The notes under the pieces were generated by a model, which did no database searches, was not told where the DNA came from, and saw only the letters and a list, made by a program, of their open reading frames with translations. Position numbers and translations under genes: made by a program. From a bacterium (GTDB lineage: Bacteria; UBA10199; DSSB01), in NCBI GenBank assembly GCA_030426445.1, contig JAUHYS010000105.1:1-7227 (forward strand): 7,227 nt of DNA. The letters are read 5' to 3'. Shown piece by piece: positions 1 through 6,911 of the stretch (the first letter of the stretch is position 1; each line of letters begins with the position of its first letter).

Positions 1-2
1 TG

Positions 3-182
3 ATCGTTTACCTAGTGATTGCAACCGGAGTGATTTCGATTCCTTTGACAAAGGCTCAATCGGCTTCCACAAAAAAAGGAAAAATGATTTACTGGATACT
101 CACTGGGCTCACTTTTATGATTTGTCTCATCGGATTATTTTTGTTTTATTTTTTTATTAATTTAGCATGGTATTGTCAGTAA
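3..182 (+). CDS. C-terminal end of a probable small membrane protein (5' partial)
   Basis: This frame is open from the window edge to a TAA at 180-182, giving 59 residues. It reads as two hydrophobic stretches: a first one at the very start (IVYLVIATGVISIPL) and a longer one of about 25 residues near the end, rich in Ile, Leu and Phe. A short polar basic loop with STKKGK lies between them, which is the usual layout of a two-helix membrane hairpin. The family is not recognisable and the start lies outside the window. A second frame (from base 2) is also open over most of this stretch but gives a polar, unconvincing peptide. The next gene lies on the opposite strand, so the two converge across 183-248, where I see only AT-rich sequence and no clear terminator. 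Confidence 0.45.
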   Translation: MVYLVIATGVISIPLTKAQSASTKKGKMIYWILTGLTFMICLIGLFLFYFFINLAWYCQ

Positions 183-248
183 AATATCAAAATTAGGCTC
201 CCTTTAATTTAAAATTAGCTAAATTATCCGTCAATGCGTAAGACTTTA

Positions 249-932
249 CTAGGCTAAAAAACTAATCTTCTCTTTCGGCTTTTCTTCCTGAGCTTCATAA
301 AGTACATCGATGTGAAATTTTCTCCAACGCCCTTTGGCTTGTCATGCTGCCATAATCGAAGCCATTCCCCACTGCAAACGTTGGGTCAAAATCCAATCTT
401 TGGGAACGCTAATTTTATTTTTATTGGGGTGATGGGTAATGGTCTTATGCCAGGTTCGACGGACATAATCATCTGTATATTGAAAGGTTTCCGAAAGAAT
501 GGGACGGTAGATATCTTGCATCATTTCGTAGTTATAATCAAAATCAAATTGTTTGCTATTACCCACCAAACCACTTTCTAACATCATGCGATCAACATTT
601 TTGCGATCCAATTCCATCATAGCGCGCGCTAACTTACGAATGGTTTGGATAAACTCTTCTGGGTAATGCTTCACACATCCAAAGTCTAAAAAAACCACCT
701 TGTTTTTTTGAAAAAGATAATTGCCCGGATGCGAGTCAGCTTGAAAAAGCCCATGCTTAAATAAGCTGCCAAAAGTAAATTCATAAATGGTTTCTCCAGC
801 CTGATTGCACTGGCGTTGATTTGCTTTTTGTACAAATTGATTTAAAGTTTCTCCGCGAATAAACTCTGTGGTATCGATATTGGGATATTGAACTTTTACC
901 GCCACCTTTTCGCCACTGTGTAAAGTTGCTAA
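249..932 (-). pseudogene. Remnant of an ABC1/ADCK (UbiB-like) atypical protein kinase gene
   Basis: The minus-strand frame retains hallmark ABC1/ADCK motifs: HSGEKVAVKVQYP (Lys-containing nucleotide-binding strand), TTEFIRGETLNQF (hinge region), HGLFQADSHPGN (catalytic-loop equivalent) and VVFLDFG (DFG metal-binding motif). Members act in ubiquinone biosynthesis or as membrane-associated small-molecule kinases/ATPases and are normally about 430-560 residues. Three lesions are visible. The N-terminal half, including the KxGQ region, is missing: homology stops near 930, where a TAG at 939-941 and a palindromic repeat begin. The Lys motif joins almost directly to the hinge near 873, where the family has about 85-100 residues including the regulatory helix, so an in-frame deletion is inferred. 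A TGA at 342-344 interrupts the tail, after which the same frame reads 30 more codons (QAKGRWRKFHIDVL and onward) to TAG at 249-251. A GTG at 903-905 could nominally start 187 codons, but it is the family's internal Val before AVK, so I regard it as a non-functional relic. Confidence 0.88.
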
Positions 933-956
933 CCCCCTCTACATCTCAAGAGGGGG
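933..956. repeat. 8-bp perfect inverted repeat at the kinase break point
   Basis: CCCCCTCT (933-940) pairs perfectly with AGAGGGGG (949-956) across an 8-base loop. On the minus strand it immediately precedes the first residues still showing kinase homology. It has no adjacent T tract in either direction, so it is not a normal rho-independent terminator. It may be the end of the inserted element or a separate small repeat. Confidence 0.65.
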
Positions 957-1020
957 AACGATTATTCACCCTCCGGAGAAAATTATCCCCTTCGAAAAAA
1001 TACCGTGAAATCCGAAATAA

Positions 1021-1092
1021 AACCCAGCGTTAAAAGACTCGCACTGTTTGAACGAAGCATAGCGAAGTGAGTTTGCGAGTCTTAGCTGGGTT
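1021..1092. repeat. Long bipartite inverted repeat (8 + 10 bp stems)
   Basis: AACCCAGC (1021-1028) pairs with GCTGGGTT (1085-1092), and AAGACTCGCA (1034-1043) pairs with TGCGAGTCTT (1074-1083). The two stems are separated by a 5-base against 1-base asymmetric bulge. The 30-base loop (1044-1073) contains the near-duplicate words CGAAG and CGAAG. The whole forms a cruciform or stem-loop core of the composite element. No poly-T follows either arm. Confidence 0.75.
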
Positions 1093-1136
1093 ATTGAGGA
1101 TTTAGGTGTTTTATTCGGGGGTGGCCTTTTTGTTTG

Positions 1137-1170
1137 CTTCTTTCTTTTTGGCCATGCAAAAAGAAAGAAG
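1137..1170. repeat. 14-bp perfect hairpin upstream of mnmC
   Basis: CTTCTTTCTTTTTG (1137-1150) pairs perfectly with CAAAAAGAAAGAAG (1157-1170) around the loop GCCATG. One arm is nearly all pyrimidine and the other nearly all purine. It ends 43 bases before the mnmC ATG, so it could affect transcription entering mnmC or sit in its 5' leader. It lacks the T tract expected of an intrinsic terminator. I treat it as the right-hand part of the composite repeat. Confidence 0.75.
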
Positions 1171-1213
1171 ATAATATTTAAATAAATAAAACCATATGAT
1201 GTAAAAATAAACC

Positions 1214-3160
1214 ATGAACACACCATCTCTAACATGGAAAAACAACCTACCCTTCTCTCAAAAATTTGAAGACATCTACTTCTCCCACCATGGAGCTTTA
1301 GAAGAAAGTCATCACGTTTTTATCAATGGAAATCATATTCAAGAACGTTTTCAAAAAGCTACAAACTTCATCATTGGAGAGCTTGGCTTTGGAACTGGGC
1401 TTAACTTTGCAGTCACCTGTCAAGAGTGGGAAAGTCACTCAAGCAGTAAAGCAAACTTAGAATACATCGCTATTGAAAAATTCCCTTTAAAAAAATCTGA
1501 TCTAGAAAAAATAAGCTCACATTGGCCAAAACTAAAAAAATATTTCTCTCACTTAATAAAAAACTACCCTCTAAGAATATCCGGATTCCATCACATTCAA
1601 TTTTCTAAAAACATTCAACTCACATTGATTTACGCAGATGTATTAGAGGCCCTAAAGGGTTTAAATACAGAAGTTGATGCTTGGTATTTGGACGGCTTTG
1701 CACCACCACGCAATCCCGAGATGTGGAGTGAAGATGTTTTTAAACAAGTGGCTCAACTCACAAAAGCAAAAGGAACTTTTGCGACTTATAGTGCAGCTGG
1801 GCAGGTCAGAAGAAATCTTGAAGCCTCCGGGTTTAAGCTAAAAAAAGAAAAAGGTTTTGCAAAAAAACGTGAGATGCTGATTGGGACTTTAATAAATAAA
1901 AATGAAAATCATCGTATCAAACCTTGGTTCGACTACCCTAAACTTGATTTTAAAAAGATCGAAAAAAAAGCAGTCATTATTGGAGGAGGCTTAGCTGGTT
2001 GTTGGACAGCACATGCTCTTGTCAATCGCGGGTGGAAGATTGATCTCATCGAACAACATGAAAGTTTAGCTCAAGAAGCCTCCGGAAACCGAGCTTCCAT
2101 TTTATACCCTTATATAGGTTTGAATTGGGATAAATATCATGAGTTCTACACAGCAGGGTTTGCTCACTCCTTAAGAAAATTTCGTCAGCTCAAAAAAGAC
2201 TGCTCAGATTTTTCTTGGAATGAATGTGGTTTGGTTCAATTGGCGAAAAACAAAGACGAAAAAGAACGCTTTCAAAAAATTTCAAAGCTATCTCAGTTAA
2301 GTGAAGACTATATTCAATATCTTGATAAAGATTCTGTTTCTCAAGTTTCCGGCATAGATTTAAAAAATGCAGGTCTTTTTTTCCCTCATGCAGGCTGGCT
2401 TGATCCACGACAACTTTGTCAGCTCTTGATTCAAAGTCCCTTGATTAAAATTCACCTTAATCAAAAAGTTGATCAAATCAAAAAACAAGAACAGAATTGG
2501 CAACTGCTTGATGGAAAAGGGAAGTCTATCACAGAAAGTCCCATTATTATTTTAGCCAATGCCCATGCAGCCGAAAATTTTTTACAAATACAAGATATCC
2601 CTTTCAACCGAGTGCGAGGACAAATAACTTATTTAGATGAAGTAAACTTAGATATTCAAACTCAAACCATTCTTTGTGGAGATAAATCTTTTTTTGCATT
2701 GGATCAAAATCACTTTGATATTGGAGCCAGTTTTGAACCCGAAGAAACTAGAAGCGAATTATTGGAAAGCTCTCAACAAAAAAATTTAACTTTCTTAAAT
2801 AAAATTTTTCCAAAAGAAAGCATTTCTATTCCAAAAAAAATTAAAGGAAGAGTTGCCTTTCGGACAACGAGTGAAGATCGTTTACCCGTAGTCGGCCCTT
2901 TATTTGATACAGATATTTATAAAAGAGATTATGCCGAACTCCACCATGGTCGACCTTGGGATAACTACCCCAAAGCTTCTTATTTACCTGGAATGTATCT
3001 TAACTTAGCGCACGGTTCACGCGGCTTAACAAGCTGTGGTTTAAGTGCCGAATGGCTTGCGGGATACTTAAACGGAGAAAGCTCTTTTCTAAATCAAAGT
3101 TTGGTGGAAGCGCTTCACCCTGCCAGGTTTTTGATTAAAAAAATGAAGAAGGCACTTTAA
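1214..3160 (+). CDS. mnmC: Bifunctional tRNA mnm5s2U34 methyltransferase / FAD-dependent cmnm5s2U34 oxidoreductase MnmC
   Basis: MnmC is a cytosolic enzyme that modifies wobble U34 of certain tRNAs. The FAD domain removes the carboxymethyl group from cmnm5s2U to give nm5s2U, and the SAM-dependent domain then methylates it to mnm5s2U. At 648 residues it is close to the E. coli protein (668). The N-terminal methyltransferase domain (about 1-230) shows the SAM loop LGFGTGLNF (57-65) and the family signature YLDGFAPPRNPEMW (158-171). The C-terminal oxidoreductase domain (about 250-648) starts with the dinucleotide fold AVIIGGGLAGCWTAHAL (253-269), then EASGNRA (288-294), RGQ (468-470), GRVAFRTTSEDRLPVVG (545-561) and HGSRGLTSCGLSAEW (600-614). 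The ATG at 1214 is favoured because the next residues (LTWKNNLPFSQKFEDIYFS) match the usual MnmC N-terminus. No Shine-Dalgarno is evident; upstream is AT-rich (1171-1213) with possible -10-like words only. The frame is intact and the stop is TAA. It converges on the 590-aa gene with a 43-base gap. Confidence 0.96.
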   Translation: MNTPSLTWKNNLPFSQKFEDIYFSHHGALEESHHVFINGNHIQERFQKATNFIIGELGFGTGLNFAVTCQEWESHSSSKANLEYIAIEKFPLKKSDLEKISSHWPKLKKYFSHLIKNYPLRISGFHHIQFSKNIQLTLIYADVLEALKGLNTEVDAWYLDGFAPPRNPEMWSEDVFKQVAQLTKAKGTFATYSAAGQVRRNLEASGFKLKKEKGFAKKREMLIGTLINKNENHRIKPWFDYPKLDFKKIEKKAVIIGGGLAGCWTAHALVNRGWKIDLIEQHESLAQEASGNRASILYPYIGLNWDKYHEFYTAGFAHSLRKFRQLKKDCSDFSWNECGLVQLAKNKDEKERFQKISKLSQLSEDYIQYLDKDSVSQVSGIDLKNAGLFFPHAGWLDPRQLCQLLIQSPLIKIHLNQKVDQIKKQEQNWQLLDGKGKSITESPIIILANAHAAENFLQIQDIPFNRVRGQITYLDEVNLDIQTQTILCGDKSFFALDQNHFDIGASFEPEETRSELLESSQQKNLTFLNKIFPKESISIPKKIKGRVAFRTTSEDRLPVVGPLFDTDIYKRDYAELHHGRPWDNYPKASYLPGMYLNLAHGSRGLTSCGLSAEWLAGYLNGESSFLNQSLVEALHPARFLIKKMKKAL

Positions 3161-3203
3161 AGCTGAAACCAATCTCCATTTTCTTATATGAAAAAATATT
3201 CAT

Positions 3204-4976
3204 CTAACGCACGCTGGGACCACGCTTCGGCCTTGTCCCACGTTTCTCTCTTATCCCCGCTAGCCTATCCCGAAGTTCTTTAAAAACACCTTTGCTAATA
3301 GCGTCTCTGCGGGCTTTGTCGTATTCAGCCAGGTAACTTCGCCCCATACTAAGGGTAAACAAATCTCTGATTTCTTGAGCGTCTTTTTCGACCGCATTTA
3401 AAACGGCTGCAACACTTTTAAATTGACTTGGGTAAGCCAGGATCACACCTCTAGAAAACTCTAACCACCTTTGAAACTCGTTAGTACTTTTTCCAAAACT
3501 GAATTGTGCAGCCGTCTCAATAAACCGATCCCTGCGAATCATCTCGACTTCCTCAGCTTCTTGTTGTGGGCTAAGAGGTTGATGTCTTTGGTAAACCACC
3601 GCAACTTCTTCTATACTGGGATGGGGATGGATTTTTGATTGTGCTTTTAGTTCATACATGGTTTCTAAAGTATTCAGAGATTTGTCCAACCAAGCATCGT
3701 GTACATAGCGAGTGCAGGCTTGAACAACTGTCCGTAAATCAGCAATATTTTGTAAACTTAAATCCTGCCATGTCATATTTCCTTTGATTAGTTCATCTCG
3801 CAAACGCTCGATTCTTTGGCCTGCCAAAGAAAGTTTATGAGAAATGCTCCTTGCCTGAGCCCTTTTCTGAAGCATCAAGATCTCCACAGCAAAAACTTTT
3901 GACCAAGGAATACTTTCTAAAAGCCTTGCCTCTCCTGTTAAAGGAAGACTCTTGATGGCGATAAGAACAGGCTTTTGGTCTGCTAATTTTGCTTTGATAA
4001 AAAAGTCTGGTTCGGCAGAAGATAAGACAGGAGGGTTATCACGATAGGGGGAGACAACCTGTTCTGCACGATTGTCAACCCTGAGTACCGGAAGTCGGTC
4101 TTTACGTTTTTTTTTATCCAGTTCCAGGTTGAGAGCCATCCTTGCCTTGACATCCTTTAACTGGGCTGGAGTATTATGGCCTAATGGAGCATTGGTTTCG
4201 ATCGCTCCAATTCCAAGGATAAGCTCTCCGACGACTAGATTGCGTTGATCAGAAATTTCTCTTTGTAAATAAAAAGCTAACTCACGAGTCGTTTTAAATT
4301 GACTGGCTAATCTTTTTACAGTTTCTGCAGGAAAATCTCGGCGTAATTTCTCCGCCCTTTGAGCCCGGCTTAAACTTATTGAAGAATGAGAAGCTTGACC
4401 CCTCAGATATCTGGCAGCGGATCCTGGTGCAGCATCATAGCCCCTCGCTGCACGTGCTAAAGCCGCGGCGTCTGCAATGACACTTCTGGCTTGAACTCTA
4501 GCCGTCTCTTCAAAAAGATAGATAGCGGCATCTTTTAAAGCATCTCGAGGGCTTGTCTCCACTTCTGTTTCAAACTGACCTTGAGAAACTCTTGCCATAC
4601 CCAGGTAATTGACCCCTCCTGTTTCAACCGTCCTGCTGGCAAAGGCAATAATATCACGGATTGCAGCGGCTTCGATAAAACTCAGCTCGATCATCTGACA
4701 TGCTGGAGTCGGGGCTCCTGAGACCAATTGATTGAGCTGGTCGCGAGCCCTTTCGTAGGCGGCATAACGCTGGACTTGATCAAGACGCGCCTCCATATAA
4801 TTGAGTATGGCTGTTCCCGCACTTCCGCGCTTTTCGGCTATGTTTTGAGCTTCTCGATAGTTAAAATCTAACTCTGGATCTTCGTAGATTTGCCTAAAAG
4901 GGCTGTACTCCATCAAGGTCTGTGCCATTTGGATGTGCTTGCTGTTAACGACAACTCTGGCCTGTGGGTCAGGCAT
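3204..4976 (-). CDS. Unrecognised 590-aa helical protein, paralogue of the gene upstream of it
   Basis: I do not recognise a known family. The protein is soluble and predicted largely alpha-helical (rich in Ala, Arg, Glu, Gln), with no signal peptide, transmembrane stretch or enzyme motif that I can see. It aligns with the 634-aa neighbour: KHIQMAQTLMEYSPF...EDPE near the N-terminus against TLQVAHAIMGNHAFL...EDPA; LASQ followed by REL at 223-233 against LASQ and KEL; and the module IPWSKVF (356-362) through TWQDLSLQNIADL (402-414) to VYQRHQP (461-467). A second QP start at 466 looks like a shortened module. The last 87 residues form a domain starting at Trp504 that is shared with both neighbours, ending in a basic tail (KRGTRPKRGPSVR). 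Start: ATG at 4974-4976, preceded by a strong purine run (4981-4986) at good spacing. It lies 17 bases after the upstream gene's stop and is probably co-transcribed with it. It is last in the run and ends in TAG facing mnmC. Function unknown; secreted effector or structural protein are guesses. Confidence 0.9.
   Translation of the reverse strand: MPDPQARVVVNSKHIQMAQTLMEYSPFRQIYEDPELDFNYREAQNIAEKRGSAGTAILNYMEARLDQVQRYAAYERARDQLNQLVSGAPTPACQMIELSFIEAAAIRDIIAFASRTVETGGVNYLGMARVSQGQFETEVETSPRDALKDAAIYLFEETARVQARSVIADAAALARAARGYDAAPGSAARYLRGQASHSSISLSRAQRAEKLRRDFPAETVKRLASQFKTTRELAFYLQREISDQRNLVVGELILGIGAIETNAPLGHNTPAQLKDVKARMALNLELDKKKRKDRLPVLRVDNRAEQVVSPYRDNPPVLSSAEPDFFIKAKLADQKPVLIAIKSLPLTGEARLLESIPWSKVFAVEILMLQKRAQARSISHKLSLAGQRIERLRDELIKGNMTWQDLSLQNIADLRTVVQACTRYVHDAWLDKSLNTLETMYELKAQSKIHPHPSIEEVAVVYQRHQPLSPQQEAEEVEMIRRDRFIETAAQFSFGKSTNEFQRWLEFSRGVILAYPSQFKSVAAVLNAVEKDAQEIRDLFTLSMGRSYLAEYDKARRDAISKGVFKELRDRLAGIREKRGTRPKRGPSVR
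3576..3980 (-). repeat. Single W-module inside the 590-aa protein
   Basis: Residues 333-467 correspond to the module seen twice in the 634-aa neighbour. Shared marks in order are Q-K-P at the start (334-336), I-P-W-S-K-V-F (356-362), a W/A-x-(D/E)-L-S-(L/V)-Q-(N/D) helix start (403-410), a mid-module N-x-L-x-T-(M/L) (435-440), and a closing P-S-x(3)-V-x(3)-Y-x(2)-H-Q-P (453-467). The similarity is at protein level and was found by eye. Confidence 0.6.
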
Positions 4977-4980
4977 AGAA

Positions 4981-4987
4981 CCCCCCT
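4981..4987 (-). promoter_or_regulatory. Shine-Dalgarno of the 590-aa gene
   Basis: On the minus strand, AGGGGGG lies four bases before the ATG at 4974-4976. It sits between the stop of the 634-aa gene (TAG at 4994-4996) and this start, which supports the chosen start and independent translation initiation within an operon. Confidence 0.7.
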
Positions 4988-4993
4988 AAAAAT

Positions 4994-6898
4994 CTATTTT
5001 CGTACGCTTACTCTTTCTCTTGCTTGAGGCCTTGGAATGCTTCTTTTTTCTAGTTTTCTGAGCATCTCGCTGTGTTGTTCACGGGCCCCTAGGTACTCTG
5101 CTTTTAAACCATGAGCTTCAAATAATTCTGCCACTCTGGGGTCACCCTCCTTAAGCCCTTTGATAGCTGCATCGATATTTGTATAAACACCTGCTCTTGC
5201 TAAGGCTTCTGCCAGTTTTTGCCAGCTTTCTGGCTTAGAGGGTTCTTTTAATAACGCGTTTGTAAACGAAGATAAACTGGCTTCTTGAGGCAACTGCGCA
5301 CGGGCAAAGTGAGGCTCCAAATCCTTCATCTCTCTCAAGTAGCCATCATAAGTGCTTTGTACCTGACTCGCTGTGGGCCTTTTATCTGCATGTGGATGCG
5401 TATGGCTCAAACTGGTGAGTGTTGCCAAGGCGCCGAGGCTACCCGTTAAAAGAGGGTCAAAGTTTTGGGCTTGGCTTCTTCTAAGATTAAAATAAGTGGC
5501 CTCTATGGCGCTACGACTTAATGAAGGGACTTTACCTGCCAATAAATCAGCCCTTTTAGCATAGAGTTCATAGTGGATTCCCATTGTCTCAACACGCTGA
5601 AAAACCTTTTGCCAATCAATTGTCTGATAAAGATCGACAAAGGATCTGACAGGTTGATGCGAGGCATAGATGGCTTTAACTTGTTGAGAGCTGGGTTCCG
5701 AGCTTTGACCCGCTCGGCGAAAATCTAATAAAGTTTGCAAAGCTGCCACGATATTACGAGATGACTGACGGTGATTGGAAACCGTCGCTAATGCACGTTG
5801 GGCCAAGGTTAAAACGGCCTTCAGATCTTGAACACTCAGCTCGGCCATACTGACTTGGTCAGTTATCAGCGCCGCTTTTCTTGCTTTTACCCTTGCAAGG
5901 GCTTGTTTTACCTGAGGGCTTTCTGCACCAGGGTTTGCTAATGCACGACTGTTGATAGGAGCCACAGCTTCAAAAAAAGCTAACCAGTTAATACTATCAT
6001 AAACTCTTTGTATGGGTTTTTGCGAAACCTGGGTAACCAGAATCAGTGCGTATCTGCTATTTTTCATCTGTACTTCTATGGGCACATAAGACATGGGACC
6101 TCTAGGACGAGGCAAGCCTTCTTGTTGCTCCATGGCTGTTAAGTTTTCTGCTCTTAAGCGTTCTGCATGACTTAAAGAGTTTCCAAAATTTTTCCCCTTA
6201 ACAATCGTTAAATAGATGCCTTGAGATCTTAAAGCACTTGCATGTCCATTTGATAAGGCTTTTTTCAACTCTTTTAAGCCATTAGACTGACTAGCTAATT
6301 CTGTAAGCTGCGGAGTCATCCGCTCAACCGTCTCTCTCATCAACTGGTAACGTGATGGGTAAGCACTAGCGTCAACTCTAGTAGAGAATTGCCTGGCAAA
6401 GGTCTGAGAGTCTGTCACAAACCTAGCGGCTTGGGCTCGAAGAGCTTCAGCCTGTTGAGCTCCACTGCCTGCCAAATCCGAATAAGACCTTTCCACACGG
6501 GCAAAACTATCTTGCAGTCTTGCTAAAGCGGCTGCCCCTGACTCACCTGGCTCAAGAAAGGCTTGCGCTTCCGCTCGAGCAACGGCCTGAGCCATCAAGG
6601 AAGCCCCGAAGCCATTGCCCAATGAATTTACAAATTTTAAGGCAGCGGCGGTTGCTTCTGCGGTCTCTGCATCAATCGCAATGTGAGTCTCACAAGCCTC
6701 AAGACCATCGACTAATCCATTTAACTCGACCATTGCAGTCATTAAGTCTGAATTGACCTGAACTTGCTCTCCCCTAAACGCTGCTTTAAGCTGAGTGGAA
6801 TTAGCGGGATCCTCCACGGCCCCAAGAAAGGCATGGTTGCCCATAATTGCATGGGCCACTTGTAGTGTTTGGTAATCGATGGTCGTGCTTCCCGGCAT
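4994..6898 (-). CDS. Unrecognised 634-aa helical protein with two tandem internal modules
   Basis: No known family recognised. The protein is helical and rich in Ala, Gln, Ser and Arg, with no signal peptide or transmembrane segment. Residues 8-30 and about 185-250 match the 590-aa paralogue (for example LASQSNGLKELKKAL against LASQFKTTRELAFYL, and a G-x-x-L-x-I then L-x-H segment after it). Two tandem modules follow: 292-415 with INWLAFF (303-309) and 416-530 with IDWQKVF (427-433), each ending in V-x-x-x-Y (V407/Y411 and V513/Y517). The C-terminal domain opens with WQKLAEAL (559-566), nearly the same as WQALAIAL in the next gene upstream, and the protein ends in a basic tail (RPQARERVSVRK). 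Start: ATG at 6896-6898 with GAGGA at 6907-6911. Stop: TAG, 17 bases before the 590-aa gene. The 73-base AT-rich gap to the upstream gene (6899-6971) shows no clear hairpin terminator, so the three genes may be one operon, though a promoter in that gap is possible. Function unknown. Confidence 0.9.
   Translation of the reverse strand: MPGSTTIDYQTLQVAHAIMGNHAFLGAVEDPANSTQLKAAFRGEQVQVNSDLMTAMVELNGLVDGLEACETHIAIDAETAEATAAALKFVNSLGNGFGASLMAQAVARAEAQAFLEPGESGAAALARLQDSFARVERSYSDLAGSGAQQAEALRAQAARFVTDSQTFARQFSTRVDASAYPSRYQLMRETVERMTPQLTELASQSNGLKELKKALSNGHASALRSQGIYLTIVKGKNFGNSLSHAERLRAENLTAMEQQEGLPRPRGPMSYVPIEVQMKNSRYALILVTQVSQKPIQRVYDSINWLAFFEAVAPINSRALANPGAESPQVKQALARVKARKAALITDQVSMAELSVQDLKAVLTLAQRALATVSNHRQSSRNIVAALQTLLDFRRAGQSSEPSSQQVKAIYASHQPVRSFVDLYQTIDWQKVFQRVETMGIHYELYAKRADLLAGKVPSLSRSAIEATYFNLRRSQAQNFDPLLTGSLGALATLTSLSHTHPHADKRPTASQVQSTYDGYLREMKDLEPHFARAQLPQEASLSSFTNALLKEPSKPESWQKLAEALARAGVYTNIDAAIKGLKEGDPRVAELFEAHGLKAEYLGAREQHSEMLRKLEKRSIPRPQARERVSVRK
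5309..6025 (-). repeat. Two tandem W-modules inside the 634-aa protein
   Basis: Residues 292-415 and 416-530 are diverged copies. VYDSINWLAFFEAV aligns with LYQTIDWQKVFQRV; the following helices share ARKAALI against AKRADLL and a later A-L-x-T-L; the copies end in PSSQQVKAIY against PTASQVQSTY. Each copy begins at a Q-(K/H)-P-type boundary (QKP 293-295, HQP 414-416). Identity is low and confined to key positions, which indicates an old duplication. Confidence 0.6.
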
Positions 6899-6906
6899 GT
6901 TTTATT

Positions 6907-6911
6907 TCCTC
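6907..6911 (-). promoter_or_regulatory. Shine-Dalgarno of the 634-aa gene
   Basis: GAGGA on the minus strand lies eight bases before the ATG at 6896-6898, normal spacing, and supports that start. Confidence 0.65.

Larger units (their letters stand above)
930..1170. repeat. Composite palindrome-rich intergenic element
   Basis: About 240 bases without a credible gene lie between the truncated kinase remnant and mnmC. They contain three separate inverted repeats (933-956, 1021-1092, 1137-1170) plus the small palindromes CTCCGGAG (971-978) and TTCGAA (992-997). The left edge coincides with the point where kinase homology ends, and the right edge is 43 bases before the mnmC start codon. An 89-codon minus-strand open frame across it is low-complexity and follows the palindromes, as is common for spurious ORFs over dispersed repeats. 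From memory, related peptide strings (such as LRLANSLRYASFKQC) turn up as spurious ORFs in several gammaproteobacterial genomes, which suggests a repeat family. I could not verify this, and only one copy is present here. Confidence 0.6.

Noticed and set aside
342..344. TGA read as Trp (alternative genetic code)
   Set aside because: mnmC and the helical genes use TGG for Trp throughout and contain no internal TGA. All visible stops are TAA or TAG, but six ends are too few to argue for recoding, and the kinase gene is decayed anyway.
312..581. 89-codon plus-strand open frame
   Set aside because: It is antisense to the kinase remnant, whose motifs are clearly read on the minus strand; its peptide shows no recognisable features.
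966..1235. 89-codon open frame on the minus strand between the kinase remnant and mnmC
   Set aside because: It runs through the palindromic repeat, overlaps the mnmC start, has low-complexity composition and no ribosome binding site; better explained as spurious translation of the repeat.
2190..2408. 72-codon minus-strand open frame
   Set aside because: Entirely antisense within the intact mnmC frame.
3161..3243. Possible bidirectional terminator between mnmC and the 590-aa gene
   Set aside because: There is a weak ATGAA/TTCAT stem with 6-base loop near 3188-3203, and a TGGGAC/GTCCCA stem (3215-3220 with 3235-3240) inside the end of the 590-aa gene. Neither is a strong GC stem followed directly by a T tract.
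6520..6756. 78-codon plus-strand open frame rich in Arg, Leu and Pro
   Set aside because: Antisense to the 634-aa gene; its composition is what the complement of an Ala/Glu-rich helical gene gives.
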